Program-made: the position numbers and the translations under genes
Origin: Aquimarina spinulae
GTDB lineage: Bacteria; Bacteroidota; Bacteroidia; Flavobacteriales; Flavobacteriaceae
DNA length: 64,000 nucleotides
NCBI RefSeq assembly: GCF_943373825.1
Contig: NZ_CALSBP010000002.1
Span: 2,035,501 to 2,099,500, forward strand
Direction: 5' to 3'
Part shown: positions 17,435 to 26,504 of the stretch, piece by piece
How the letters are laid out: each line of letters starts with the position of its first letter
How positions within the stretch are numbered: position 1 is the stretch's first letter
Notes under the pieces: model-generated
What the model saw: the letters and a program-made list of their open reading frames with translations, nothing else
Databases searched by the model: none
What the model was told of the DNA's origin: nothing

Positions 17435-18271
17435 TTATGCTGTACATAGCACTTTGATTTCATTTATGATATTTTGTTTTCGCTGTTCAGAAATGCCTAA
17501 ATGATCCAGAAAAAAAATCTGTTCTATCAATTGTTTTGCTAAAACAACATTCCGGCTTAATAAAAATTGTTTTTCGCGATTTGTTAAAAGTGTAGAAACC
17601 GTTATTGGATATAACCCTAAACGATCAATTCTATCTTTAAGGCTATTTTCTATAGGATAATCCCAACTTAATAAATACAACCCCGCACACTTGCCATATT
17701 GAATTGCGTCCTTTGTAAAACGCGTGTTGGTCACAACCCAACCATGATTAGGTGTCATTTCTCCATTATTTTTATGATGCGTTTCAATATCCCTAAATCG
17801 GGAATGGATATATAAAGGGACTTTTACATTACAATTGCGCCCTTCTTCACTATGAAACTTACATTCTATAACCAGGTAATCACTATTTTTTCTGGCTACT
17901 ACATCAACTTCATGAGAAACACACATACCTTGAATAATTTCCCCTACTTCTACCTGATAACCAGAATACTGCAAAATAGATGCAACAAAACGTTCGAAAG
18001 GGAAACCTGTTGGTCCCAACTCATAAATTGCTTTTTTTAGTTTGTATTTTGAAGCAAAAACAGATTTCTTCTTTTTAAGTAATGCGAAAGCTCTATTATA
18101 AATTTCTCTGGTAGAAATACCCTGATATAATTCGTCTCTAACAACTCCCAGAATATGTTCTATTGCTTTATCATCTGCACCACTTCGCTTTAAGGAATTG
18201 CGAAGTTTGTGGAGTGAAAATTTAACTTTTTCTCCAGAAGATTTTATAACATCAAAATTCTGGTTTTGCAT
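17435..18271 (-). CDS. ATP-cone domain fused to an Mrr-like restriction endonuclease domain
   Basis: 278 aa. Residues about 5-90 form an ATP-cone (IKSSGEKVKFSLHKLRNSLKRSG... start, REIYNRAF), the nucleotide-sensing module of ribonucleotide reductases and NrdR. Residues about 90-210 are a PD-(D/E)xK nuclease of the Mrr_cat type: FERFVASIL, GYQVEVG, D123 in HEVDVVA and E136-C-K138. The remaining tail is helical. The logical reading is a nuclease gated by ATP/dATP levels. It is co-transcribed with a beta-CASP hydrolase and an upstream small gene. No methyltransferase is nearby, so a classical restriction system is unlikely. Confidence 0.82.
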   Translation of the reverse strand: MQNQNFDVIKSSGEKVKFSLHKLRNSLKRSGADDKAIEHILGVVRDELYQGISTREIYNRAFALLKKKKSVFASKYKLKKAIYELGPTGFPFERFVASILQYSGYQVEVGEIIQGMCVSHEVDVVARKNSDYLVIECKFHSEEGRNCNVKVPLYIHSRFRDIETHHKNNGEMTPNHGWVVTNTRFTKDAIQYGKCAGLYLLSWDYPIENSLKDRIDRLGLYPITVSTLLTNREKQFLLSRNVVLAKQLIEQIFFLDHLGISEQRKQNIINEIKVLCTA

Positions 18272-18306
18272 TAAAATTATTTAAATATTAAATACAACTA
18301 AATACC

Positions 18307-18729
18307 TTAATGAATACGCTGTTGATCTTTTTTGAAATATGATCTTATCAAAGCTTTGGTTTGATTATCGGTCATACTATCTGCTTTGAGCACATCTTTT
18401 ACCTTTTCACCAATATCTTTATAATTGGTTGTTAATTCTTTATTGAATTTTTCTCCTGTTTCTGCGGGCCCATAAATCACAATCCTATCTGCATCTTTTA
18501 TAAGAAGGACAATCTTCTTAAAATAGGCTTTAAATTGGTGTTTCTCTCGTTCGAGATATTTACTATCCTGAACTACATCCTGCGGCCCGCCTTTAAGTCG
18601 TGTTCCCGAACCGCCATGAATACGAAAGTTTTCAATTTCTGATAGTATGGTAGTCATATCCTCGCTATCTTCTTTAACAGAAATGATATGAGCCTTTTCT
18701 TTATCTATCCAAATTCCTATATGTTTCAT
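18307..18729 (-). CDS. conserved small protein resembling eRF1-like (baeRF) domains
   Basis: 140 aa beginning KHIGIWIDKEKAHIISV, followed by a Gly-rich segment (GGSGTRLKGGP) and RIVIYGPAETGEKFNKEL, a pattern seen in short bacterial proteins related to the archaeo-eukaryotic release factor domain. I cannot place it with certainty. It is the first gene of a run with the ATP-cone nuclease (35 bp) and beta-CASP hydrolase, so it may take part in RNA or translation turnover during stress. Confidence 0.6.
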   Translation of the reverse strand: MKHIGIWIDKEKAHIISVKEDSEDMTTILSEIENFRIHGGSGTRLKGGPQDVVQDSKYLEREKHQFKAYFKKIVLLIKDADRIVIYGPAETGEKFNKELTTNYKDIGEKVKDVLKADSMTDNQTKALIRSYFKKDQQRIH

Positions 18730-18801
18730 CTGTTTATTTTTTATGGTTAAAGAGTATTAACAGCAGTTATGAGATGTAAACTGCATGATTATAGTATCTA
18801 C

Positions 18802-19653
18802 TTAATTTGCTAAATCATGTAAGGCCAGTACAGGTACTTGCGAATGATGTCCTAAACTTTTTACCATTGGTCTTGAAAATATACTTCCAAAAAAACTGTG
18901 TTTTCTATTGATAAAAGTAATCATATCACTCTCCCGGCTTTCTACAAAACTACTAAGCCCTCCTTTTACATCTATATTATGCAGTGTATGAAAAGTATAT
19001 TTTATACCATCTAGGTATTCTACGAGCAATTTCTTATTGTTTTCTTGTTCTTCATCTAGATCATCATCATTAGTAACATGAAGAATTCTTATTTCAGCAT
19101 TTGTGATTCGTGCTATTTCAATTAGATATTGAAGCTCTCTGCGTTTAATCTGAGTTCTATAATCTGTTGGAAATACAATTTCTTTTGGCTCCTTATAATT
19201 GGTATTTTCTGGTATTGCCATAACAGGGCAATTTCTTACTTTTTCCATCACCAAAACTGTATTACTACCATAAATCAGGTCTCCAGCATTAGTCGTCCCT
19301 TTGGTTCCCATAACGATCATTTCGATATCCTTTTTCTCTACGGTATCTTTGATCGCACTCAATACATTATTGAATTGAGATATCATAAAAAAATTATGGT
19401 TAGGATTATCATCTCTAAAACTCAACCTTTCTTCGATTTTACTTAAGCCTTTTTCTGATTTTTCTTTGGCCTCTTCATAAAATCGTTCTCCTGGTTCGGG
19501 AATCATCATACTTTCTAATGCATAACCTGTTGCATTAAACACATTAAGTACGTAAAAATCACATGTTTCGTTTTTATATAGCTCTATAGCATATAGTATA
19601 GCATTCCACGCGTTTTTTGAAAAATCCGTGGGCAATAAAATCTTTTTTTTCAT
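18802..19653 (-). CDS. universal stress protein, UspA family (tandem copy 1)
   Basis: 283 aa from the ATG at 19653 (the GTG one codon earlier is less likely). MKKKILLPTDFSKNAWNAILYAIELYKN opens the N-terminal Usp domain; GTKGTTNAGDLIYGSN fits G-x2-G-x9-G-S for ATP binding. The C-terminal domain lacks it. It has its own FNR-type promoter at 19681-19724, overlapping the stop of the upstream usp gene. It is the last of five tandem, divergent copies on this strand. Confidence 0.9.
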   Translation of the reverse strand: MKKKILLPTDFSKNAWNAILYAIELYKNETCDFYVLNVFNATGYALESMMIPEPGERFYEEAKEKSEKGLSKIEERLSFRDDNPNHNFFMISQFNNVLSAIKDTVEKKDIEMIVMGTKGTTNAGDLIYGSNTVLVMEKVRNCPVMAIPENTNYKEPKEIVFPTDYRTQIKRRELQYLIEIARITNAEIRILHVTNDDDLDEEQENNKKLLVEYLDGIKYTFHTLHNIDVKGGLSSFVESRESDMITFINRKHSFFGSIFSRPMVKSLGHHSQVPVLALHDLAN

Positions 19654-19680
19654 CACTTTAGGTCTTTAGGATTAGTTTTA

Positions 19681-19724
19681 TAAATGTATAGGTATAGCCT
19701 TGTAAAAACTATGATAATTATCAG
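19681..19724 (-). promoter_or_regulatory. FNR-type operator plus -7 element for usp copy 1
   Basis: ATGATAATTATCAG (19711-19724) has a perfect TGATAATTATCA core. The minus-strand TACATTTA (19688-19681) follows after 22 nt. The operator overlaps the stop codon of the gene at 19721. Confidence 0.7.
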
Positions 19725-20569
19725 CTTAACTCAGGAATGACTAAGAAAGGAATAGTCGTATGAAATCCTATTTTTTTTATAACGGGTTCGTGTGTAATAT
19801 TTTCTATAAGACTATGTTTATATTTTGACATACACAGCATATCAACATTCATCTCATCAATAAATTCATTAATAAGTTTTGCTTTTTGAGTAAATCGAGG
19901 AATCCAATGAATACAATAATTATAGTCTTTAAAATTTTCTTTAAGATTCTTAAGATTATGTTCTTGTATTTCGTCTAATTTTTCTTTTTCATGAATATGC
20001 ATTATCCTAATATTTGAAGAAAATACAGAAACAATCTCTAGAAGAGGTTTTAAAGACTCTATACTATAGAGGCATTTAAAATCTGTTGCAAAAGCAATCT
20101 CTGTAGGTTTTTTAAAATCAAATTCATCTGGTACTGCCAGTATTGCGCAATCCTTAATATTATTGATAACTTTAACCGTATTACTTCCTATAAGAACTTC
20201 TTTGGCACCACTGGCTCCCTTAGTTCCCATAACAACAAGATCAATATTCTTACTTTTTATGGTTTTGTTAATGGTATCGGTAAGTTTTTTGGAAACAGAA
20301 ATGGTCTCAAACGTATGCTTTAAATCTTCTGTATCTCTAACTATAGAATGAAGTGTTTCGGTAAGCTTTTCTTGAGATTCATTACTTAATTCCTGATATA
20401 ACAAATCTCCTTTTGTAGTATTAATCCTGCTCGTTAAAACCGGAGTATCTACATCAAAAGTATTTAAAATATAGAATTGACATTCCTGATCTTGAAATAA
20501 TCGGGTCGCATAAAAAAGTGCACCATAGGCATTATTAGAAAAATCTGTGGGAACAAGTATCCTTTTCAT
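19721..20569 (-). CDS. universal stress protein, UspA family (tandem copy 2)
   Basis: 282 aa beginning MKRILVPTDFSNNAYGALFYATRLF. GTKGASGAKEVLIGSN gives the Usp nucleotide-binding signature. The C-terminal half ends in the FHTTIPFLVIPE strand common to this cluster. Its promoter carries a TGAY-type operator with one mismatch (20627-20640), so it can be expressed apart from its neighbours. Confidence 0.9.
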   Translation of the reverse strand: MKRILVPTDFSNNAYGALFYATRLFQDQECQFYILNTFDVDTPVLTSRINTTKGDLLYQELSNESQEKLTETLHSIVRDTEDLKHTFETISVSKKLTDTINKTIKSKNIDLVVMGTKGASGAKEVLIGSNTVKVINNIKDCAILAVPDEFDFKKPTEIAFATDFKCLYSIESLKPLLEIVSVFSSNIRIMHIHEKEKLDEIQEHNLKNLKENFKDYNYCIHWIPRFTQKAKLINEFIDEMNVDMLCMSKYKHSLIENITHEPVIKKIGFHTTIPFLVIPELS

Positions 20570-20596
20570 TTCTTTTCAGTTTTACAAATTATATCA

Positions 20597-20640
20597 TAAA
20601 ACTAGTTTTATAATAGCAAGAATACTATGACAAATCTCAT
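20597..20640 (-). promoter_or_regulatory. imperfect FNR-type operator plus -7 element for usp copy 2
   Basis: ATGACAAATCTCAT (20627-20640) departs from TGAY-N4-RTCA at one core base. On the minus strand TAGTTTTA (20604-20597) lies 22 nt away, as at the other sites. Confidence 0.55.
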
Positions 20641-20654
20641 ATCTGTACAAACTC

Positions 20655-21509
20655 TTAAATCGCAGTATCAGCCGGGATCACTAAAAAAGGGATTATAGTA
20701 CTAAATGTCATTTTTTTGATGATCGGTTCTTTTATTATTTTTTCGACAAAACTATGCTCATAATTAATCATTACCAGAATATCGATTTCTAGTTCTTCAA
20801 TAAATTCCTGAATAGCATGTTCTACAGTTGAAAAATCAGGCATGACATGAAAATCATATTTTACACGTTTAAAATAATGTTCTAATGAACTAGAATTATA
20901 ATGTTGAGAAGGTTCTAATTCGGGTTTATCATATATATGAATCATTCTAACGGTTGCATTCTGACTTTTGGCAAATTCTAGTATTGGAGCAATCTCTGCC
21001 TTATGATACATTCGCTCAAAATCTGTTGCAAAAGCTATTGCCGAAATTTCTTTAAAATATGAATCATCAGGAATGATAAGGATAGGACAATGCGATACAT
21101 TCTTAACTACTTTCTGCGTGGTACTTCCCAAAAAAAGATTTTTACTCCCGGTTGTTCCTTTGGTACCAATAATGATCATACCAAAAGAACTGTCTTCTAA
21201 AAGCGTATTCATGTTTTGAACCAAAGATCCTTTCTTGCTTATGGTTTTAAAAGTATGATGCAACCCTGGTTTAGAGTTATGGATATCTTCTAAAGTCATT
21301 TTCAGTCCTTGCTCAGATTCCATCTTAATCGCTTTATAAAGATGACCAATACGCTGAGAACTCACAACACTTATAAGTTGTATTGGTTCAAGATCATACG
21401 TGTTTAACAAATAAAACTCACAAGGAACATTTCTATATAACTCTATAGCATACAATATAGTATTCCAAGCATTATCAGAAAAATCTGTGGGGATTAGAAT
21501 TTGTTTCAT
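20655..21509 (-). CDS. universal stress protein, UspA family (tandem copy 3)
   Basis: 284 aa starting MKQILIPTDFSDNAWNTILYAIELY. The signature is GTKGTTGSKNLFLGST, with S-T instead of S-N. No operator is seen in the 40 bp to the upstream usp gene, so it is probably transcribed by read-through from copies 4 and 5. Confidence 0.88.
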   Translation of the reverse strand: MKQILIPTDFSDNAWNTILYAIELYRNVPCEFYLLNTYDLEPIQLISVVSSQRIGHLYKAIKMESEQGLKMTLEDIHNSKPGLHHTFKTISKKGSLVQNMNTLLEDSSFGMIIIGTKGTTGSKNLFLGSTTQKVVKNVSHCPILIIPDDSYFKEISAIAFATDFERMYHKAEIAPILEFAKSQNATVRMIHIYDKPELEPSQHYNSSSLEHYFKRVKYDFHVMPDFSTVEHAIQEFIEELEIDILVMINYEHSFVEKIIKEPIIKKMTFSTIIPFLVIPADTAI

Positions 21510-21549
21510 TTGTCTATATTTATCAGACCTGCGAGATCTAGAGTTAATA

Positions 21550-22401
21550 TCACGCTATCCTCTCTTTAGAAGGGATTACCAAAAAAGGGATATTGGTATG
21601 ATAGGCTACTTGGTTAATTACTGGTTTGAATAAAAGATTTTCAAAGAAAGAATGTTTATTGTGAATCATGATCAATAAATCGATTTTGTACTTTTTCTGA
21701 AAATCTTCTACAGCTTCTAGTACATCCACTCCTTCGGCAATGTGAAAAATATGAGCATTATTTTTAAAATACTTGTCCAATTCCTCCTTAATCTTGTGCT
21801 GTTCAGGCCCTAAAGCAACTCCATAATACGCATTTAAGATATTAAGTCTGCAAATATATTTATCACAAATTTCTTTTACTAAAGGTAAATATTTATTATC
21901 AATACTAAGATTATAATCTGTCGGAAACAAAACCTCTTTTGGTTTTTCAAATTCAAAACCAGAAGGAACTGCAATAACAGGGCAATTTACTTTTTTTATC
22001 GTATACATAGTATGTGTCCCAATAAAGACTTCTTTGGCACCAGTAGCTCCTTTGGTACCCATTACTATTAGATCAATATTGTATTTTTCGACAACCGACT
22101 TAATTTCTCCTATCAGAGTATTAAAAACCGATAATCTAACAAAACTGTGTTTCGGGTTATTAAATTCTTCTTTGATTTTTTCTTCTGTTCGTTCGATATC
22201 GCGTTTAGAATTTATCATTGCAATATCTTCCATGCCATACGGCGCAGGATTCTCGATAAGATACCCTGTGTGATAAGACACCGGAGTAAATGTATTGAGT
22301 AAATAAAAAGTAGTCTCTTCCTCTCTAAACAAATTTAAAGCATATCTAATCGCATTAAATGCATTATCAGAGAAATCGGTAGGTAATAAAATTCGTTTCA
22401 T
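21550..22401 (-). CDS. universal stress protein, UspA family (tandem copy 4)
   Basis: 283 aa starting MKRILLPTDFSDNAFNAIRYALNLF. The ATP-binding signature GTKGATGAKEVFIGTH is close to canonical, with G-T in place of G-S. It lies 12 bp after copy 5 and is clearly co-transcribed with it. The C-terminal domain has the FEFEKPKEVLFPTDYN start shared by several paralogues. Confidence 0.9.
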   Translation of the reverse strand: MKRILLPTDFSDNAFNAIRYALNLFREEETTFYLLNTFTPVSYHTGYLIENPAPYGMEDIAMINSKRDIERTEEKIKEEFNNPKHSFVRLSVFNTLIGEIKSVVEKYNIDLIVMGTKGATGAKEVFIGTHTMYTIKKVNCPVIAVPSGFEFEKPKEVLFPTDYNLSIDNKYLPLVKEICDKYICRLNILNAYYGVALGPEQHKIKEELDKYFKNNAHIFHIAEGVDVLEAVEDFQKKYKIDLLIMIHNKHSFFENLLFKPVINQVAYHTNIPFLVIPSKERIA

Positions 22402-22413
22402 CTCTATATAATT

Positions 22414-23262
22414 TTAATATCGTTGTAAGTTTTGCATCACTAAAAAAGGAATCTTAATATGTAGTCCTATTTTATCAATTGTAGATCGATCTAAAAGATT
22501 TTCTAAATAAGAACGCCTTGAATTTACCATTACCAAAAAGTCTATTTCATTACGTTCTATAAACTGATTTATAGCATGGGTAAGGTTTTCTGCTGTCTCT
22601 TGATGAAATATTACTTCTGCATTAGGTAATGATTCTTTTAAGAAATACTTATTATCTTCTTGCCTGATAGAAAGCTTGTCAAAGTCCGAGATATATAAAA
22701 AATTAATAATAGACCTGAAGCTTTTAGTTAATGTACTAAACAATTTGAGTTCTCTTCGCTTAAATGGTAATTGATAATTTGTAGGAAATAGAATGTTTTT
22801 TGGCGAATTGTAACTACAATCACTTGGGATTACCAATACAGGGCATTTTACATATTTAAGGACTTGTAAGGTATTGCTTCCAAAAGTAAGTTTTCGATCA
22901 TTAGTTTCTCCTCTTGTACCCATAATCAGAATATCTATATTTTCCTTATCTACCAAGTCATTAGCCTCATCGGTTAGACTCCCAAACATGGATAGTAATT
23001 TATACTCATGTCGAGGATTAGGTGAAATATTCTTCATTTCTGAAAGCGCTTTCTCTAGTGCCATATTAGAGCTTTTGTACACTCTTTCTTTTAGTTCATC
23101 AAAAATTTCGCGAGAAACTACGGTGTTATGATCGTATACCTCATCGGCATAAGCATGTAGAATAAAGAAATCACATCGCTCATATTTAAAAAGTTCAACA
23201 GCATATCGTAAAGCATTCATGGCATTTTCTGAAAAATCTGTAGGAATTAATATTTTTCTCAT
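22414..23262 (-). CDS. universal stress protein, UspA family (tandem copy 5, promoter-proximal)
   Basis: 282 aa from the ATG at 23262 (MRKILIPTDFSENAMNAL). An in-frame start ten codons further upstream is unlikely because the Usp fold begins at MRKIL and the extra residues lack similarity. The signature GTRGETNDRKLTFGSN is intact. It is the first gene of the tandem usp block, with an FNR-type operator at 23320-23333 that sits back to back with the one for the copper ATPase. Confidence 0.9.
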   Translation of the reverse strand: MRKILIPTDFSENAMNALRYAVELFKYERCDFFILHAYADEVYDHNTVVSREIFDELKERVYKSSNMALEKALSEMKNISPNPRHEYKLLSMFGSLTDEANDLVDKENIDILIMGTRGETNDRKLTFGSNTLQVLKYVKCPVLVIPSDCSYNSPKNILFPTNYQLPFKRRELKLFSTLTKSFRSIINFLYISDFDKLSIRQEDNKYFLKESLPNAEVIFHQETAENLTHAINQFIERNEIDFLVMVNSRRSYLENLLDRSTIDKIGLHIKIPFLVMQNLQRY

Positions 23263-23289
23263 TGTTTGCTTTTTTTGATATGTTATCCT

Positions 23290-23333
23290 CAAAATTAGAT
23301 AATTGCAGATGCAAAAACTATGATTTTTGTCAG
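23290..23333 (-). promoter_or_regulatory. FNR-type operator plus perfect -7 element for the usp block
   Basis: ATGATTTTTGTCAG (23320-23333) contains TGAT-N4-GTCA. The minus-strand TAATTTTG (23297-23290) is an exact TAnnTTTG, 22 nt away. Confidence 0.72.
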
Positions 23334-23343
23334 TTGAATAATC

Positions 23344-23387
23344 ATGACATTTGTCATATTATATAAATGCATACTTTTTCATATTTG
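23344..23387 (+). promoter_or_regulatory. FNR-type operator plus -7 element for ccoI
   Basis: ATGACATTTGTCAT (23344-23357) is a perfect palindromic site. CATATTTG (23380-23387), one mismatch from TAnnTTTG, follows after 22 nt. It is only 10 bp from the operator of the divergent usp block. Confidence 0.7.
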
Positions 23388-23402
23388 TAGCAAACAAATT
23401 CT

Positions 23403-25799
23403 ATGTCAGAGCATACTTGTTTTCACTGTGGAGATGATTGCAGTAAGACGGTAATCAAATTTGATCAAAAAACATTCTGCTGTAATGGGTGCAAAACTGT
23501 ATTTGAAATTTTTTCGACTCATGATTTATCCTGTTATTATGACTTACAGTCTGCTCCTGGCGCCATTCCTGAAGAAATTCAAGGAAAATACGATTATCTC
23601 GACACTCCTGCTATTGCTGAAAAATTAATAGAATTTAATGATGGTAACACTCAGATCATCACACTATATATTCCACACATGCATTGTAGTTCCTGCATTT
23701 GGATATTAGAAAATCTACATAAGCTTCAACCAGCGATTACAGCCTCTCAGGTTAATTTCCCTAAAAAAACAGTTCGTATTACTTTTAATAGTGACCGTAT
23801 TTCTCTTAAAGCATTGGTCACTTTACTTAATTCTATAGGCTATGAACCCTATATTAGCCTGGATGACTACTCTACAGGGAAGACACAAATAAACCGAAGT
23901 TTGATTTATAAACTTGGTATTGCAGGTTTTGCTTTTGGAAATGTGATGTTTTTATCGTTTCCAGAATATTTTGAAGTATCAGAATACTGGTTAGAACAAT
24001 ACAAACACGTTTTTCGTTGGTTAATGTTTACTTTTTCATTGCCCGTTGTATTTTATGCTGCACAAGATTATTTTATTTCTGCCTATAAAGGATTACGATC
24101 CAAAATATTAAATATAGATATTCCCATCGCTTTAGGGATTCTGGTTCTTTTTCTAAGAAGTACTACAGAGATTATTTTTGATTGGGGAACCGGTTTTTTT
24201 GATAGTCTTACCGGACTGGTATTTTTTCTGTTGTTAGGAAAATTCTTCCAGCAAAAAACCTATTCCTTTTTATCTTTCGAAAGAGATTATAAATCTTATT
24301 TCCCCATTGCGGTAACAAGAATTGCCTTTTCACAACACAAAAAAGAAAGAAAAGAAGAAAATATACAAGTTTACGATATTAAAAAAGGTGATCGACTATT
24401 GATCAGAAATGGAGAATTAATCCCCGTAGATGCAATTCTTATCGAAGGCGATGCCCAAATTGACTACAGTTTTGTAACTGGCGAAAGTGAATCGGTTACC
24501 AAACAATCGGGTGATACTCTTTTTGCCGGAGGCAGACAACTTTATGGAGCTATAGAAATCGAAGTTTTAAAATCTGTAGAACAAAGCTATCTTACCCAAT
24601 TATGGAGTAACGATGTATTTAATAAAGATAAAACAGCCTCATTTACCAATCTTACAGATACGATAAGTAAATATTTCACGATTACAATCCTATGTATTGC
24701 CATACTCGCTACTTCTTTTTGGCTATTTGTTGATCCCTCAAAAGCAGCACAAGTATTCACAGCAGTACTTATTATCGCCTGTCCTTGTGCGTTAGCTTTA
24801 GCAAGACCTTTTGCCTTGGGTAACATCCTTCGCATCTTCGGAAAAACCAAATTCTATCTCAAAAATGCAGATGTTATTGAACGATTAGCAAGGGTAGATA
24901 CCATGATTTTTGACAAAACCGGTACCATAACTACTACAATTACAAGCGAAGTTACTTATGAAGGAATGAAACTAACACCAGAGGAAGAATCCTTACTTAA
25001 AAACACTTTACGAGCATCAAATCATCCGCTTAGCAGAACACTTTATGATATATTAGCAGAACACGATATTCTAACCTTAGACGAATATCATGAACATATA
25101 GGAAAAGGAATTGAAGGTAAACTTGAAGAAGACACTATCAAAATAGGGTCTGCAAATTTTGTAGGACAGGACATTAATTCTGAAATTAAAGACACTACAG
25201 TTCATATTAGTACTAATGAACAATATAAAGGCCATTACGTTTTTCATAATCAATATAGAAAAGGAGTTAAAAAAGTATTCGATCAATTAACTCAAGGTTA
25301 CAAACTCGCTATTTTATCAGGAGATAATGAAGGAGAAAAAGAATATTTAAAAAAATTACTCCCTAAAAACACTTCTTTACTTTTTGATCAAAAACCAGAT
25401 GATAAGCTAAACTATATCAAATCTTTACAACAACATAACCAAAACGTCATCATGGTTGGTGATGGATTAAATGATGCCGGAGCCTTAGCCCAAAGTGATG
25501 TAGGTATAGCTGTTTCAGAGAATGTAAATGTATTTTCTCCGGCATGTGATGCGATTCTGGATGCTTCAAAATTCGATACCATATCTGTTTATCTTAACCT
25601 TTCCAAAAAAGCGATTGCGATTATTAAATCAAGTTTCGTCCTATCGTTTTTATATAATATTATAGGTTTATACTTTGCTGTTACCGGTCAACTCTCTCCT
25701 GTGATAGCAGCAATACTAATGCCATTAAGTTCGATCTCTATTGTTGCATATGTTACCGTGCTAACAAACTGGTCTGGAAGAAAATTAATATCAAAATAA
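23403..25799 (+). CDS. ccoI: CcoI/FixI copper-translocating P1B-type ATPase
   Basis: 798 aa. An N-terminal Cys-rich segment (CFHCGDDC, CCNGCKTVF) is followed by an HMA domain with HMHC95-SS-C98. Then come the membrane helices, the ion site C460-P-C462, the phosphorylation motif D504-KTGT and the hinge GDGLNDAGAL. The Cys-rich N-terminus and overall size are typical of CcoI/FixI, which supplies copper for the binuclear centre of cbb3 oxidase. The oxidase operon lies 12 kb away under the same operator class. The pdxH-like gene starts 2 bp after its stop. Confidence 0.9.
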   Translation: MSEHTCFHCGDDCSKTVIKFDQKTFCCNGCKTVFEIFSTHDLSCYYDLQSAPGAIPEEIQGKYDYLDTPAIAEKLIEFNDGNTQIITLYIPHMHCSSCIWILENLHKLQPAITASQVNFPKKTVRITFNSDRISLKALVTLLNSIGYEPYISLDDYSTGKTQINRSLIYKLGIAGFAFGNVMFLSFPEYFEVSEYWLEQYKHVFRWLMFTFSLPVVFYAAQDYFISAYKGLRSKILNIDIPIALGILVLFLRSTTEIIFDWGTGFFDSLTGLVFFLLLGKFFQQKTYSFLSFERDYKSYFPIAVTRIAFSQHKKERKEENIQVYDIKKGDRLLIRNGELIPVDAILIEGDAQIDYSFVTGESESVTKQSGDTLFAGGRQLYGAIEIEVLKSVEQSYLTQLWSNDVFNKDKTASFTNLTDTISKYFTITILCIAILATSFWLFVDPSKAAQVFTAVLIIACPCALALARPFALGNILRIFGKTKFYLKNADVIERLARVDTMIFDKTGTITTTITSEVTYEGMKLTPEEESLLKNTLRASNHPLSRTLYDILAEHDILTLDEYHEHIGKGIEGKLEEDTIKIGSANFVGQDINSEIKDTTVHISTNEQYKGHYVFHNQYRKGVKKVFDQLTQGYKLAILSGDNEGEKEYLKKLLPKNTSLLFDQKPDDKLNYIKSLQQHNQNVIMVGDGLNDAGALAQSDVGIAVSENVNVFSPACDAILDASKFDTISVYLNLSKKAIAIIKSSFVLSFLYNIIGLYFAVTGQLSPVIAAILMPLSSISIVAYVTVLTNWSGRKLISK

Positions 25800-25801
25800 C
25801 A

Positions 25802-26413
25802 ATGAATACTCCTGATGACCATAATCCGATACAACATTTCCAGCAATGGTTTTATGAGGTAGATAAAGCTCATCCCGAGGACGAAGCTAATGCAATGTTA
25901 CTCTCCACCATCGGGGTAGATGGTTTTCCCAAAAGTAGAATTGTATTATTAAAACGCTTCACCTGGGAGGGTTTTATCTTTTTTACCAACTATAACAGTG
26001 AAAAAGGAAAGGCCATAGCACAAAATAATAAAGTTTCTATTGCCTTTAATTGGACAGCAGCAGGAAAGAACGTTTTAATTGAAGGAGAAGCAGAAAAAAT
26101 TGCCAGTAATTTATCAGAAGGATATTTCGAATCACGACCAGAGGGTAGTAAATTAGGAGCCTGGGCTTCTGATCAAAGTAAAGTAGTTTCTTCGCGAAAA
26201 GTGCTCGAAAATCAATTAAAACACTACGAAACCAAATTCAAGAATCAAATTATTCCAAGACCAGAGCATTGGGGAGGATACATGATCAGACCCAATAGAT
26301 TTGAATTTATAGAACACAATCAGACAGAAGAGTATACTCGCACCATAACATATAAACTTCTGCCAGATTATAACTGGACAAAAAATACTATTTTTCTTCA
26401 CATTATCGCATAG
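25802..26413 (+). CDS. pdxH: pyridoxamine 5'-phosphate oxidase-like protein with unusual C-terminus
   Basis: 203 aa. The first 165 residues are a normal PdxH: ANAMLLSTIGVDGFPKSRIVLLK, FFTNYNSEKGKAI, the FMN/PLP motif SRPEGSKLGAWASDQS and HWGGYMIRPNRFEF. The C-terminus then reads IEHNQTEEYTRTITYKLL, where PdxH normally has EFWQG...RLHDR and a conserved end. The Arg/His that hold PLP are thus missing. It may be an altered or weakened enzyme. It is co-transcribed with ccoI. A degraded copy of the same odd C-terminus is found at 26967-27035. Confidence 0.8.
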   Translation: MNTPDDHNPIQHFQQWFYEVDKAHPEDEANAMLLSTIGVDGFPKSRIVLLKRFTWEGFIFFTNYNSEKGKAIAQNNKVSIAFNWTAAGKNVLIEGEAEKIASNLSEGYFESRPEGSKLGAWASDQSKVVSSRKVLENQLKHYETKFKNQIIPRPEHWGGYMIRPNRFEFIEHNQTEEYTRTITYKLLPDYNWTKNTIFLHIIA

Positions 26414-26504
26414 TCCAACTTCTTGAAATTCACTGAAAACTGGGTGGTATTAGAAATCTATATCTCATATTTTCATCAATCAAAAGATAGTTTACCTAAT
26501 TAAT

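Noticed and set aside
17435..18271. Type IV restriction system (Mrr)
   Set aside because: The nuclease domain fits, but the ATP-cone fusion and RNase neighbour do not match a restriction locus; reported only as a nuclease fusion.
21510..21549. Operator for usp copy 3
   Set aside because: A partial TGATAAATATAG is too far from the consensus and lies only about 11 bp from the start codon.
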